Source: Zhongshania aquimaris (lineage in GTDB: Bacteria > Pseudomonadota > Gammaproteobacteria > Pseudomonadales > Spongiibacteraceae). Taken from it: 64,000 nt of DNA. Below the pieces are notes generated by a model, which worked only from the letters and a program-made list of their open reading frames with translations, was not told the DNA's origin and did not search any database. The position numbers and the translations under genes are program-made. Location of the stretch: assembly GCF_019312595.1 (NCBI RefSeq), contig NZ_JAHWDQ010000001.1, positions 1,100,280 to 1,164,279 on the forward strand, in the 5' to 3' direction. This document shows, one piece after another, positions 1-8,574 of this stretch (positions within the stretch are counted from its first letter, which is position 1; each line of letters begins with the position of its first letter).

Positions 1-1897
1 GCAGTTGCCAACGCAGATTCACCTCTATGCCGTCGCTCTCTGCACTACCAACATTGTCGTAATAGTTGATCGCAAGCGCATTTTTGAGAACCACTAACGG
101 GTTGTCGAAGTCGATATGAAAGGCGGTTAGATCAAACTCAAGAGTATTATCAAGCCAGCGAGTCCGCATCCCAATTTCATAGTTCATAATAGTGTCTGAT
201 TTATAGGTGCCCGGCACATTCTGAAGCTCATCTTCAGGAACGGTCTGGATGCCACCAAACCGGAAGCCCTTATTGACGAGTGCGTACACGGAATGCTCGT
301 CGGTGAATCGATAGGTAACTGAGACTTTTGGGTTCATACCCTCTTCACTGATTTCAGCGGTGTTGTCCAAGGTGTACTCGCCGGTTGCAACTAGATTTAG
401 AAGACTAACGCCCTGCGCTACTATGCCTTCACCAGTGTAACCGCCATCAACACCTGTTTGGTAATATCGGCCTCCGAGCGATAACTCCAAGCTGGCGGTG
501 GGGTACCAGGTGGTATCGAAGAACACTGCCTTTTCTTGTGCATTTGCATTGGTTTGTGCGCAAAGCAGAGACAAGCTGCAGTCGACTCCGTTTGAGTTTC
601 GATCTCGTAAACCAAGTGAATCTAGCAGTGGAATCTGATCTGTCGCCTGCAAAGTCAAAGAAAGAAAATAATCAATGGGAGAGTCAAGATAATATACCCC
701 CACCAACCATTCAAACTTATCGTCTGCCTGAGACTGCAAACGTAACTCCTGCTGAAAGGAACTGGACTTTTGGTTAGTCAAAAATGGTATAGCTAAGCCA
801 TCCGGGGCGGCGTTTGAGGGTGTGCCAAATAGGCTAAAATAGCCATCGATAATATTCTTGCGCTCCTTCTCTGTTCGAGATGACGAAGAAACTAATCTTA
901 CGCTTTCCCATTCATGTTGAACTTCAAGATTATAAAGTGCGATTCGATGTTCATTTGGCCATTTAATAAATGAGCTTCTAGTTTCCCTAGGTCCAACCGT
1001 GTTGTCGGCAATAAAAATATCATTGTCCGCCTGATAATCTTGCGCCAGATAAGTTAATTTAACCGAGGTATTATCCCCCGGCGTCCATGTTGCGCCAAGA
1101 CGATACTGCTTTCCTTTCGATCCATTTACATCGTTAGCCTCTTGACCCCGGCGGACATCGTCAGTAAATCCCGGATATTCTCGGTCGATATAAGTAAGCC
1201 TAAGCCCCAGATTGCCATCGGGGCCAAACACCGGAATATTAAGCATAAAGCCCTGGGTTAGACCACTATCTCCCTCTTCTAGTGAAATGTTCTGGGCAAA
1301 GTACGACGCCTGCCATTCATGGGGTACGGCTTCGTTCAAGCGATACCGTAGCACACCGGACAGAGCCGCGCCGCCAAAGAGAGTGCCCTGCGGCCCCTTG
1401 AGCACTTCTACCGCTGCCAAGTCAAAAGCGGAAAGGTCGGGTGTGATACTTGCTGCATAAGGTTCGTTGAGGGCCGTATCACCTATAAAAATTCCGACTG
1501 GCTGTGGTACAACGCTAGTCGGCGCCGCGCTTGTTGAGATTCCGCGCATTACAATTCGCTGATCACCAGGCCTTGCTGAATTTGCAGTTACGCCGGGTGT
1601 CTGTTCAAGTACATCATTGATACTCAGTATGCCTTGCTGCTCAAGGCTATCACCGGAAAACGCAGAAATAGAAGCGGGAATGTCTCGAAGTGACTTCTCT
1701 CGCTTGGTAGCCGTAACGATGACCTCTTCTAGAAAATTACGTCGTGTGGCGTAATTGCTATCTTGTTGCTCTTCAACGGACATACTCTTCTTAACACCGG
1801 ATATTTCCGGCTCTGAAGCCGAAGAATAGCTGGTGCAGAAAGCAGCACTCAACAGAGAGATATGGGACAGAGTTTTGAAATTTCGATTTTCAATCAT
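1..1897 (-). CDS. TonB-dependent outer-membrane receptor (partial, C-terminus beyond the window)
   Basis: Reading leftward from the ATG at 1897 gives about 632 codons without a stop, up to the window edge. The N-terminus looks like a signal peptide (about 28 residues). It is followed by a plug domain with the typical EEVIVTATKRE start and a conserved VMRGIS and LKGPQGTLFG pattern. Beta-strand-rich barrel sequence then runs to the edge. TonB-dependent receptors import siderophores, vitamins or larger hydrophobic substrates; in Sphingomonas- and Spongiibacter-like bacteria many serve organic substrate uptake. The gene lies 39 bp downstream of a TetR regulator on the same strand, so both are probably transcribed from the operator-covered promoter at 2741-2769. 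The substrate cannot be read from sequence. The remaining barrel and C-terminal Phe are outside the window. Confidence 0.93.
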   Translation of the reverse strand, partial: MIENRNFKTLSHISLLSAAFCTSYSSASEPEISGVKKSMSVEEQQDSNYATRRNFLEEVIVTATKREKSLRDIPASISAFSGDSLEQQGILSINDVLEQTPGVTANSARPGDQRIVMRGISTSAAPTSVVPQPVGIFIGDTALNEPYAASITPDLSAFDLAAVEVLKGPQGTLFGGAALSGVLRYRLNEAVPHEWQASYFAQNISLEEGDSGLTQGFMLNIPVFGPDGNLGLRLTYIDREYPGFTDDVRRGQEANDVNGSKGKQYRLGATWTPGDNTSVKLTYLAQDYQADNDIFIADNTVGPRETRSSFIKWPNEHRIALYNLEVQHEWESVRLVSSSSRTEKERKNIIDGYFSLFGTPSNAAPDGLAIPFLTNQKSSSFQQELRLQSQADDKFEWLVGVYYLDSPIDYFLSLTLQATDQIPLLDSLGLRDRNSNGVDCSLSLLCAQTNANAQEKAVFFDTTWYPTASLELSLGGRYYQTGVDGGYTGEGIVAQGVSLLNLVATGEYTLDNTAEISEEGMNPKVSVTYRFTDEHSVYALVNKGFRFGGIQTVPEDELQNVPGTYKSDTIMNYEIGMRTRWLDNTLEFDLTAFHIDFDNPLVVLKNALAINYYDNVGSAESDGIEVNLRWQL

Positions 1898-1936
1898 GAT
1901 AAATCACTCATAGTTCTTTGTTATTTTCTGTTTGGT

Positions 1937-2710
1937 TTAATCTTGCTTAGAGCCATTTTTCTGCGCGGCGTAGCTAGGAAAGCCGTTGGCTTGGTTGCTC
2001 AAATATTTACTCTCCAATTCTTCCAAAGCGCTTTCATCAATAGCTGCCATCTCTGGCATCAGTCGATCAATAAGGTGATTCAATCGGTGTGAGAACGATA
2101 CAACTTCTTTACCAAGCCCCATCTTTGACTCAATTTGTCGGAAGAACGTCGCAAACTGCTCACGAGGTAAGGCGGCGATGGCCTCAATATCTGACATGAT
2201 GGGCGCGTCATTTCCCGTACTTCTTGTGCGTTCCGCCTGTAAACAAACAACACCCAGAATCGCGTTATAACCGACCACCGCAAGTTGCACCTGGCTATCG
2301 TCCGTGCAAATGGAATCTAAAACTTGCAAAAGCAAATGCATTTGCATTTGCCATTTTTTTGACCCAGAAGGCGAGTGACAGAATTTTGGGTAGCGCAATT
2401 GAATCTCTCGAATACAGAGGAAATGCTCAATCAGCTGTATTCTAAGGGGGGTGGCACAGGATCTATTTGGGATCGGTATTTTTGCAACTAGATGCTGTAA
2501 GGCCTCTTGCTCCAGTTGCCCTATGTCATCAATGTAGTTGTAGAGAGTGGCGTGGTTGACACCCATTTCCTTTGCGATAGCGCGAATATTAAGTGATGAG
2601 TAACCATCATTTTCAAGCACAGAAAGGGCGCTGGAAATGATTTTTTCCCTAGTTATTTTTCTGGGTCGACCTACTTGACGCGCTTTCACCGTAGAAATAC
2701 CTCTACTCAT
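1937..2710 (-). CDS. TetR/AcrR-family transcriptional regulator
   Basis: This protein of about 257 residues has a basic N-terminal stretch (QVGRPRK) and a TetR helix-turn-helix around residues 20-65, including IRAIAKEMGVNHATLYNYI. The rest is a helical ligand-binding domain without recognisable identity. I chose the ATG at 2710; an in-frame TTG two codons earlier is possible. No clear Shine-Dalgarno precedes the start. Two near-identical inverted-repeat sites lie 11-54 bp upstream, overlapping a good promoter, which strongly suggests autorepression. The TonB-dependent receptor follows after 39 bp and is the likely co-regulated target. The ligand is unknown; a lipid or steroid-like inducer would suit the neighbourhood but is inference. 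Confidence 0.93.
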   Translation of the reverse strand: MSRGISTVKARQVGRPRKITREKIISSALSVLENDGYSSLNIRAIAKEMGVNHATLYNYIDDIGQLEQEALQHLVAKIPIPNRSCATPLRIQLIEHFLCIREIQLRYPKFCHSPSGSKKWQMQMHLLLQVLDSICTDDSQVQLAVVGYNAILGVVCLQAERTRSTGNDAPIMSDIEAIAALPREQFATFFRQIESKMGLGKEVVSFSHRLNHLIDRLMPEMAAIDESALEELESKYLSNQANGFPSYAAQKNGSKQD

Positions 2711-2720
2711 TATCAATATG

Positions 2721-2764
2721 TAACCACCGGTTATATATTAATAATAACCATCGGTTATATATTA
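2721..2764 (-). promoter_or_regulatory. Tandem TetR operator-like repeats
   Basis: Two 20-bp direct repeats lie at 2721-2740 and 2745-2764 (24 bp start to start) and differ at a single position. Each contains the inverted repeat TAACC-N3-GGTTA (2721-2733 and 2745-2757) followed by TATATTA. Their position over the -10 region and spacer of the promoter read leftward into the TetR gene is classical for an autorepressed TetR operator. Confidence 0.75.
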
Positions 2765-2769
2765 GTCAA
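2741..2769 (-). promoter_or_regulatory. Sigma70-type promoter for the TetR-TonB receptor unit
   Basis: On the minus strand TTGACT (2769-2764) and TATTAT (2746-2741) are separated by exactly 17 bp. One operator-like repeat fills the spacer and the other covers the expected transcription start, so a bound repressor would block polymerase. Confidence 0.7.
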
Positions 2770-3347
2770 GAGCGCCCTCAAAGAAGCAAACCTCCTCTAT
2801 ATAAGGACTGAGCTATCGCCCAAGATACGTCAGATAAATGAATAGACACCTCTAAATTGCAGATGCATTGTATGATGCATGCCGCATCACTATGCGCAGC
2901 GCTTTATGACGGGCTTGTTAAAGCTCGTAGTGCGCATAAGCTTTTCAGACTCCTCCCTAATTCTTACCGCCAGCCACAACGGCGCCCTTACTAAGTCAGC
3001 GTTTTGGCTGTCCAACAACCGCAGGAAGCATGATGCCGCCCCATATTATAAGTTGCGACAATTTACACTGCTTGCCGACTCTGCACGCAAAGATCAGGTC
3101 TGCCGAATTAGAAACGCCACGAAGAGCTAAAGAAAGTCCTTAAGACTGCCGCAATATCAGCGCGTGCAGACTATTTTCCAGCAGCAAAAGCCTTCTTTTC
3201 CTCTCATCGTCTTAAAGCTACTAATTGAATCCGTTGAGCTGCGCCGAAACGCTTGTTGGGTCTTGAAAACACGCTCATTGAATACTGACTACTGGAACAA
3301 GCGCTCCATAACATTTAATCTGACGCCAGCTCACTGGGAAGTACATT
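2770..3347. other. Gap without a convincing gene
   Basis: No start, ribosome site and codon pattern combine into a credible gene in these 578 bp. Two short open stretches in different plus-strand frames (about 2870-2990 and 3105-3228, the second ending LKATN-stop) read somewhat like protein and could be relics of a decayed gene, but this is weak. The promoter of the gene at 3348 should lie at the right end. Confidence 0.4.
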
Positions 3348-3815
3348 ATGTTTTTTGACAAAAAAGAGACCAAACTCCTTACACTCTCACGGGATGACGC
3401 TAATCATCCGCTCGCGTCACACTCTAAACATGCCTTTGAGTTAGATGGTTTTGAGTGGCCGTCAGTCGAGCACTACTATCAGGCGATGAAATTTGATGAC
3501 GCCGAATACCGCGAGCAGATCCGCAATGCGACACACCCGGCTGAAGCGGCAAAGCTGGGTAAGAGCAAAAAACACACGCGGCGCAAGGATTGGAAGAAAA
3601 ACAGCGTCACCTATATGACCCGCGCCACTTACATTAAATGCCGTACCCATAGCGATGTAGCACAAGTGCTTTTGGACTCGGGTGAAGATGAAATTAAAAA
3701 TGTTAGCCAATACGACTATTTTTGGGGAAGCGGTCGAGATATGCGCGGTGATAACCACTTTGGTAAAATGTTGAAGGGTGTTCGCAAAAAGCTGCGGGAA
3801 GAACTGGGCAAGTAA
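3348..3815 (+). CDS. NADAR-family protein (YbiA-like)
   Basis: A 155-residue protein with hallmarks of the NADAR/YbiA fold: an early FEL-GFEWPSVEHYYQAMKF stretch (about 29-49), a central basic region GKSKKHTRRKDW, and the C-terminal YFWGSGRDMRGDNHFGKML segment. NADAR proteins are N-glycosidases acting on ADP-ribose-linked or riboflavin-pathway intermediates such as unstable aminopyrimidine phosphates; some reverse nucleobase ADP-ribosylation. Length is normal for a stand-alone NADAR domain. GGGAAG precedes the ATG by eight bases. The next gene starts 77 bp downstream on the same strand. Family assignment is firm; the substrate is not evident. Confidence 0.9.
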   Translation: MFFDKKETKLLTLSRDDANHPLASHSKHAFELDGFEWPSVEHYYQAMKFDDAEYREQIRNATHPAEAAKLGKSKKHTRRKDWKKNSVTYMTRATYIKCRTHSDVAQVLLDSGEDEIKNVSQYDYFWGSGRDMRGDNHFGKMLKGVRKKLREELGK

Positions 3816-3892
3816 TACACTTGCTCAAATCGCTTTTAATCGCCGCCAAGAAACGTCATACACACCACCACCCATTTATTTGAAGTAATTTC

Positions 3893-4324
3893 ATGAGCCC
3901 TAACAGCCGCCGCGTCTGCCAAGCCCTTCTCTACGAGATAGGTGCTGTTGCCTTGGTCACGCCCATTCTCACCTTTGCCTTTGACGCAGAGGTATCGTCG
4001 ACCTTGCCCCTATCGGTGCTTATGGCAACCATCGCGCTGATTTGGAACTACACATTCAACGCCCTATTCGAGCGCTGGGAAAAGAAACAAGTCACCAAGG
4101 GGCGGTCACTTCAACGGCGCTTAGTTCACGGCGCCGGTTTTGAGGGCGGCTTGGTTATTGTACTGGTGCCGCTCACCGCATACTGGCTAGATATCAGTTT
4201 GTGGCAAGCTTTGCTGGCCGAGATTGGCTTGCTAATCACCTTTTTCTTCTACGCCATTGTCTTTACCTGGGCCTTCGACAAAGTCTTTGGCCTACCGGCC
4301 TCCGCGCAGGAGGCAAAGGAATGA
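3893..4324 (+). CDS. PACE-family multidrug efflux protein (AceI-like)
   Basis: A 143-residue membrane protein built from two tandem bacterial transmembrane pair domains, giving four helices (about 10-30, 38-58, 82-102 and 107-130). The family-defining acidic residue is seen as Glu15 in ALLYEIGA; Glu15 is the essential proton-coupling residue known from Acinetobacter AceI. The motif WNYTFNALFERWE after helix 2 is also typical. PACE proteins export biocides such as chlorhexidine and probably polyamines, using the proton gradient. The stop codon overlaps the start of the next gene (ATGA), so the two are translationally coupled. Confidence 0.92.
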   Translation: MSPNSRRVCQALLYEIGAVALVTPILTFAFDAEVSSTLPLSVLMATIALIWNYTFNALFERWEKKQVTKGRSLQRRLVHGAGFEGGLVIVLVPLTAYWLDISLWQALLAEIGLLITFFFYAIVFTWAFDKVFGLPASAQEAKE

Positions 4325-4836
4325 AGCCCGCGTCTAGCAACCGCATTTTGAAGTATTTGCAGGGCTATCCTGAGCACTTACAAAGCCAGGTTCGCACACT
4401 TATCGACGAACAGCGCTTGGCGGAGTATTTGGCAAATCGCTATGGCGGTCAGCACAGTATTCAAAGTGACAAGGCGCTGTATAGCTACGTAAATAGCTTG
4501 AAGCAAGAAAACCTGCGCAGTGCGCCGCAAGTAGATAAAGTGCTTTTTGATAATCGGCTCGATCTCACCCACCGCGCACTGGGTTTGCACACGGCGGTGT
4601 CGCGGGTGCAAGGTGGCAAGCTAAAAGCGAAAAAAGAAATTCGCATCGCCTCCCTATTTAAAGACGCGGCGCCAGAATTTTTAGAAATGATTGTGGTACA
4701 TGAACTCGCGCACTTAAAAGAGCACGATCACAACAAGGCGTTTTATAAACTGTGTACCTATATGCTGCCCGACTACCATCAGCGGGAATTTGATTTGCGG
4801 GTGTATTTAACCGCAAAAGAGGTAGGGCAGATATAA
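4321..4836 (+). CDS. YgjP-like zinc metallohydrolase (DUF45/SprT-like)
   Basis: The start at 4321 overlaps the PACE stop codon as ATGA and gives 171 residues; an earlier in-frame start inside the PACE gene is less likely. The protein carries VVHELAHLKEHDH, with His127-Glu128 and His131 forming an HExxH zinc site and His135/His137 downstream as further ligand candidates, followed by FYKLCTYMLPDY. This is the YgjP/DUF45 arrangement, related to minigluzincin-type peptidases. The N-terminal 60 residues are helical and variable. Physiological substrate is unknown. It converges with the steroid operon end, with a hairpin across the junction. Confidence 0.85.
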   Translation: MKPASSNRILKYLQGYPEHLQSQVRTLIDEQRLAEYLANRYGGQHSIQSDKALYSYVNSLKQENLRSAPQVDKVLFDNRLDLTHRALGLHTAVSRVQGGKLKAKKEIRIASLFKDAAPEFLEMIVVHELAHLKEHDHNKAFYKLCTYMLPDYHQREFDLRVYLTAKEVGQI

Positions 4837-4849
4837 CCCCGCCCTACCT
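4820..4849. terminator. Hairpin between convergent transcription units
   Basis: AGGTAGGGC (4820-4828) pairs perfectly with GCCCTACCT (4841-4849) across a 12-base loop that contains the stop codon of the YgjP-like gene. It sits exactly between the convergent genes. No strong T-run follows on either strand, so it may be an intrinsic terminator of modest strength or a 3'-end stabiliser. Confidence 0.45.
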
Positions 4850-4856
4850 AAATCAA

Positions 4857-6059
4857 TTATGCTATTTCAAATAAAGCCGCAGCACCCATACCACCGCCAA
4901 TACACATAGTAACTACCGCGTATTTAACACCACGGCGCTTACCTTCGATTAGGGCGTGACCGACCATACGCGCACCACTCATACCAAAGGGATGACCAAT
5001 CGCGATGGCACCGCCATTCACGTTGAGTTTGTCATTGTCTATACCGAGTTGATCGCGGCAGTAAATAACCTGACAAGCAAAGGCTTCGTTCAATTCCCAC
5101 AAGCCGATATCATCCACTTTTAAACCAGCACGTTTTAGCAATTTAGGAATAGCAAACACCGGGCCAATACCCATCTCGTCAGCTTTGCAGCCAGCGACGG
5201 CCATGCCGCGATAAATGCCCAGTGGCGCCAACCCTTTTTGCTCGGCCAATTTCCTGTCCATAACCACACAAGCCGACGCACCATCTGACAGCTGCGAGGC
5301 ATTACCGGCGGTAATAAAACGACCCTGCTTCACCCACTGACCATCTTTGAATACCGGCTCCAGCGACGAGAGGCTTTCCAGTGTGGTTGACGGACGATTG
5401 CACTCATCGGTTTCTAAAATAATATCTTTAAACGTGGTTTCTTTAGTCTCTTTATTAAACACCGACATGCTGGTGGCAAAGGGGACAATCTCCGCCTTAA
5501 ACAAACCCGCTTGCTGGGCCGCCGCAACCCGCTGCTGACTTTGCAATGAATAGATGTCCTGCGCTTCGCGGCTAACACCGTAGCGATCAGACACTATTTC
5601 GGCAGTCTCAATCATCGGAATGTAAGCAGTTGGATCAATATCCAGAACCGTTTGCGACACATTGCGGTAGCTATTTTTGTGTTTGGTCTGTACCAGCGAA
5701 ATAGACTCTAAACCACCGGCAACGGCGATATCAATTTCGTTGCACATAATCGATTTTGCCGCCCAGGCAATCGACATCAAGCCGGAGGAACACTGACGTT
5801 CAATCGCCATACCCGGCACGCTGTCAGGCAAGCCCCCAGCCACTGCGCACAAACGACCAAGGTTATAAGCCTGCGTTCCCTGCTGCGCTGCGGCGCCAAA
5901 AATCACATCGTCGACAGACGCAGGATCAATGCCCGCGCGCTCAACCGCTGCGCGCACAACGTGGCCACCCATCGCTGGAGCTTCAGTATTGTTTAATGCG
6001 CCGCGAAAAGATTTACCCATTCCGGTACGTGCGGTTGAAACGATAACGGCTTCTTTCAT
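4857..6059 (-). CDS. Acetyl-CoA acyltransferase (thiolase), last gene of the steroid operon
   Basis: A 400-residue thiolase with the complete catalytic set: nucleophile Cys90 in [15 protein letters not shown], His356 in [14 protein letters not shown], and the acid/base Cys386 in CIGGGMG. Thiolases cleave 3-oxoacyl-CoA with CoA to acetyl- or propionyl-CoA plus a shortened acyl-CoA. It is the distal gene of the leftward HIP operon and is separated from the SDR upstream by 143 bp occupied by a heptad hairpin. The cluster already has a FadA6-like thiolase at 11475-12623, so this one probably serves another beta-oxidation round (propionate side arm or late ring-C products), or the side chain as FadA5 does. 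Which substrate is inference. Confidence 0.93.
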   Translation of the reverse strand: MKEAVIVSTARTGMGKSFRGALNNTEAPAMGGHVVRAAVERAGIDPASVDDVIFGAAAQQGTQAYNLGRLCAVAGGLPDSVPGMAIERQCSSGLMSIAWAAKSIMCNEIDIAVAGGLESISLVQTKHKNSYRNVSQTVLDIDPTAYIPMIETAEIVSDRYGVSREAQDIYSLQSQQRVAAAQQAGLFKAEIVPFATSMSVFNKETKETTFKDIILETDECNRPSTTLESLSSLEPVFKDGQWVKQGRFITAGNASQLSDGASACVVMDRKLAEQKGLAPLGIYRGMAVAGCKADEMGIGPVFAIPKLLKRAGLKVDDIGLWELNEAFACQVIYCRDQLGIDNDKLNVNGGAIAIGHPFGMSGARMVGHALIEGKRRGVKYAVVTMCIGGGMGAAALFEIA

Positions 6060-6126
6060 GGTCTTTGTGTCCTTTTTGAAATTTGATTTTGCGTTTTGAT
6101 ACTCAGTACTTATGCAAAGGCAGTGA

Positions 6127-6202
6127 CGCTAAATGGGAGACGGGAGACGCCAATAAAAATTCGCCCAGCGTTCTCCGTCTCCCTTCTAGCATCTCCCGTT
6201 CA
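6127..6202. repeat. Heptad-based inverted-repeat element, copy 1
   Basis: GGGAGACGGGAGACGC (6135-6150) is mirrored by GCGTTCTCCGTCTCCC (6168-6183), followed by a further ATCTCCCGT. Arms are built from the 7-bp unit GGGAGAC. The element fills the gap between thiolase and SDR and ends at the SDR stop codon. Confidence 0.75.
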
Positions 6203-6991
6203 TTAGGCTCGCTGCGATGAACAGCTGACGATTTCACCCGTCATATAGCTAGAATAATCCGAGGCGAGGAACATCATGATATTCGCTACTTCCCACACTT
6301 CGGCGCCGCGACCATAGGCCTCGCGGCTTTCGAGTTCAGCGAGCAATGCTTCTGGCGCAGATTTTTTCAGCATAGCGTGTACCGCCAAAGACGGCGCTAC
6401 CGCATTGATGCGCACACCAAAATCTGCGGCCTCTAACGCGGCGCAACGCGTCAGCGCCATAACGCCTGCTTTTGCAGCGGCATAATGGGCCTGCTCTTTT
6501 TGTGCGCGCCAGCCAAGTACAGAGGCGTTATTCACAATCACGCCGTGTCCGCGCTCTTTCATGACTTTCATCATGTAGCGAGTCATACGCATAGTGCCGT
6601 TTAAGGTCACATCGATAACCTTATTCCACTCCGGGTCTTCCATCTCGATGAGCAATTTAGTGGTGCCCAAACCGGCGTTGTTAATTAATACATCAACGCC
6701 GCCAAGCAATTCTTCAGCGGTATTAATCAAAGCCTGCACATCTTCCTCTACAGCAACATTGCCGACCTTGCCATAGACCTGCTCACATCCCGTTTCAGCT
6801 TTGAGTTTTTCGACTGACGCGCTTAAACGACCTTCATGAATATCGCTAATCACGATCCCACGACAGCCTTCTTCAATCGCTCGCTGCGCCGCCGAAAAAC
6901 CAATACCGGCACCCGCCGCAGCGGTGATAAGAACTGATTTACCTTTTAAAAGGCCGTGGCCTTGAACGTATTCTGGGACTTTGATGTTCAT
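6203..6991 (-). CDS. Short-chain dehydrogenase/reductase, IpdF-like
   Basis: A 262-residue classical SDR. The cofactor loop is unusual (TAAAGAGIGFS, about 23-33, instead of TGxxxGIG), followed by NNAG at 104-107, catalytic Ser157, Tyr170 and Lys174 (YAAAK). The C-terminus MTGEIVSCSSQRA is as in the actinobacterial steroid SDRs. Its length equals that of M. tuberculosis IpdF (Rv3559c, from memory), which oxidises a hydroxylated HIP-CoA intermediate in the KstR2 regulon. The flanking FadE-like and thiolase genes support the role. CGGAG precedes the ATG. Assignment as an SDR is firm; IpdF orthology is probable and should be confirmed by phylogeny. Confidence 0.85.
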   Translation of the reverse strand: MNIKVPEYVQGHGLLKGKSVLITAAAGAGIGFSAAQRAIEEGCRGIVISDIHEGRLSASVEKLKAETGCEQVYGKVGNVAVEEDVQALINTAEELLGGVDVLINNAGLGTTKLLIEMEDPEWNKVIDVTLNGTMRMTRYMMKVMKERGHGVIVNNASVLGWRAQKEQAHYAAAKAGVMALTRCAALEAADFGVRINAVAPSLAVHAMLKKSAPEALLAELESREAYGRGAEVWEVANIMMFLASDYSSYMTGEIVSCSSQRA

Positions 6992-7014
6992 TGTTTTCTC
7001 CGTTTAATGCTTGG

Positions 7015-7207
7015 CTGTATGCTTGACGGGAGACGGGAAACGCTGAGCTGGATCGCAGTATTTCTCGACACTGGTATTATCTTGAAAAATTATTCACACT
7101 TTTAAATTTGTTAAAGCTACCTACGCTGGACGGGAGAAGATAAACGTAAAGAAAAGGTCGATAGGCGTGCTTTTGAATTAGCATCTACCGTCTCCCGTCA
7201 AGCATCT
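7015..7207. repeat. Heptad-based inverted-repeat element, copy 2 (expanded)
   Basis: GACGGGAGACGGGAAACGC near 7024-7042 and GCATCTACCGTCTCCCGTC near 7177-7196 form the outer arms. A second partial left arm, CTGGACGGGAGAAG, lies near 7129-7142. The centre is AT-rich and unrelated to the other copies. The element sits between the IpdF-like SDR and the acyl-CoA dehydrogenase gene. Confidence 0.65.
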
Positions 7208-7217
7208 CCCGCAACAC

Positions 7218-8408
7218 CTACGGCCTCAACTCCTTCGGCATTCCCAAACCGCGCTCGGCAATAATATTGCGCTGTATCTGATTGGTACCGCCGTAAATCG
7301 TGTCTGAGCGGGTAAACAAGAACAGTGACTGCAGGCGATTTAATTCGTACGGTGCGTCTAGCAAAATATCTGCCTCGGCGCCTAAAATATCCATGGCCAA
7401 CTCGCCAAGATCACGGTGCCACGTGGCCCAGTACAATTTATAAATCAGCGCTTCTTTTTGCAGACTGCCATCACCGCTATTACCTGACAGCATACGCATG
7501 CTGTTGTAGCGCATAATTTTCAAGCCAATATGGGCGTCGGCGATACGCTGACGAATGACAGGATCTTTAGCGGCGCCATTTCTCTTTGCCAATGCCACCA
7601 CTTCATTCAATTCATTTTGAAAAGCCATTTGCTGACCGAGGGTGGACACGCCGCGTTCATAACCCAGCAAGCCCATAGCCACTTTCCAGCCTTCTCCGGG
7701 CTCACCCACAATGTCGTTGGCATCGCATTGTGCATCGTCAAAAAATACCTCGTTAAACTCCGAGGTACCGGTGATTTGCTCTATCGGCCTAACCGTGACG
7801 CCAGGCTGATCCATTTTTATCAGGAAAAAACCTAAACCTTTATGCGCCTTCGACTCAGGGTCGGTGCGGGCAATCACAAAGCAATATTCAGATTCGTGAG
7901 CTAATGATGTCCAGACTTTTTGACCATTGATAATCCACTTGCCACTGGCTTCATCAAGGCGCGCCTTAGTCTTTACATTTGCCAAATCCGAACCGGCACC
8001 CGGCTCTGAATAGCCCTGGCACCAGAACTCGGTGCCCGACAAAATACCCGGCAGGTATTTTCTCTTTTGCTCGTCACTGCCAAAGGCGATTAAGGTTGGC
8101 CCCGCCAAGCCGTCGCCAATATGCCCCATACGCCCAGGTGCGCCGGCCCGCGCATATTCTTCAAAGAAAATAACTTGCTGTTCAATCGACAGACCACGAC
8201 CGCCGTGCTCCTTCGGCCACCCCACACAAGTCCAGCCGCCTTCCGCTAATTTGCGCTCCCACTTCTTGCGCTCTTCCGGAAACATATGCTCATCGCCGGG
8301 ACCACCGCGAAATTTTAACTGCGCGAATTCGCCCACCAAATTGTCGGCGAGCCACGCGGCAATTTCGGCGCGGAATTGTTCATCTGCAGGGCTAAATTGT
8401 AGTTTCAT
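7218..8408 (-). CDS. Acyl-CoA dehydrogenase, FadE30-like, catalytic-type subunit
   Basis: A 396-residue FAD acyl-CoA dehydrogenase with N-terminal helical, central beta (WCQGYSEPGAGSD, 129-141; FAD/substrate loop) and C-terminal helical domains. The medium-chain-type base position is Gly (IYGGTNQIQ), but Glu251 in LLGYERG lies where isovaleryl-CoA and long-chain dehydrogenases keep their catalytic base, so the subunit should be active. The adjacent gene encodes a dehydrogenase-like partner lacking that Glu, suggesting an alpha2-beta2 heterotetramer as known for mycobacterial steroid enzymes. The context with IpdF points to dehydrogenation of the HIP-CoA propionyl side arm (FadE30 role). The C-terminus RNIIAERGLGMPKE is typical. 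Confidence 0.9.
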   Translation of the reverse strand: MKLQFSPADEQFRAEIAAWLADNLVGEFAQLKFRGGPGDEHMFPEERKKWERKLAEGGWTCVGWPKEHGGRGLSIEQQVIFFEEYARAGAPGRMGHIGDGLAGPTLIAFGSDEQKRKYLPGILSGTEFWCQGYSEPGAGSDLANVKTKARLDEASGKWIINGQKVWTSLAHESEYCFVIARTDPESKAHKGLGFFLIKMDQPGVTVRPIEQITGTSEFNEVFFDDAQCDANDIVGEPGEGWKVAMGLLGYERGVSTLGQQMAFQNELNEVVALAKRNGAAKDPVIRQRIADAHIGLKIMRYNSMRMLSGNSGDGSLQKEALIYKLYWATWHRDLGELAMDILGAEADILLDAPYELNRLQSLFLFTRSDTIYGGTNQIQRNIIAERGLGMPKELRP

Positions 8409-8423
8409 GATGTAATGCTCGCT

Positions 8424-8574
8424 TTATGCTGGACGGGAGATGGGAGGCGCAAAAAATGGCTTCCCCTGTGTCTACCGTCTCTCATATTAAATCGCCGGTC
8501 GGATGTCTGACGTCGGAGGTAAAGGCTATGTTCAGAGCCATCGTCCGACTTCCGACCTCTGACGTCCGACTAAT
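8424..8574. repeat. Heptad-based inverted-repeat elements, copy 3 (two nested types)
   Basis: A GGGAGAT/GGGAGGC left arm (8435-8449) with a degraded ACCGTCTC partner lies next to a second inverted structure. In that one GTCGGATGTCTGACGTCGG (about 8499-8517) opposes CGTCCGACTTCCGACCTCTG and ACGTCCGACT (about 8541-8572). Both use 7-bp periodicity. They fill the 161-bp gap between two acyl-CoA dehydrogenase genes. Confidence 0.65.

Noticed and set aside
2879..3130. Plus-strand frame of 83 codons
   Set aside because: No ribosome site, no recognisable motif and unlikely composition; at best a relic.
4201..4320. N-terminal extension of the YgjP-like protein into the PACE gene
   Set aside because: It would overlap 120 bp of the PACE coding sequence; ATGA coupling at 4321 and the usual family length support the shorter start.
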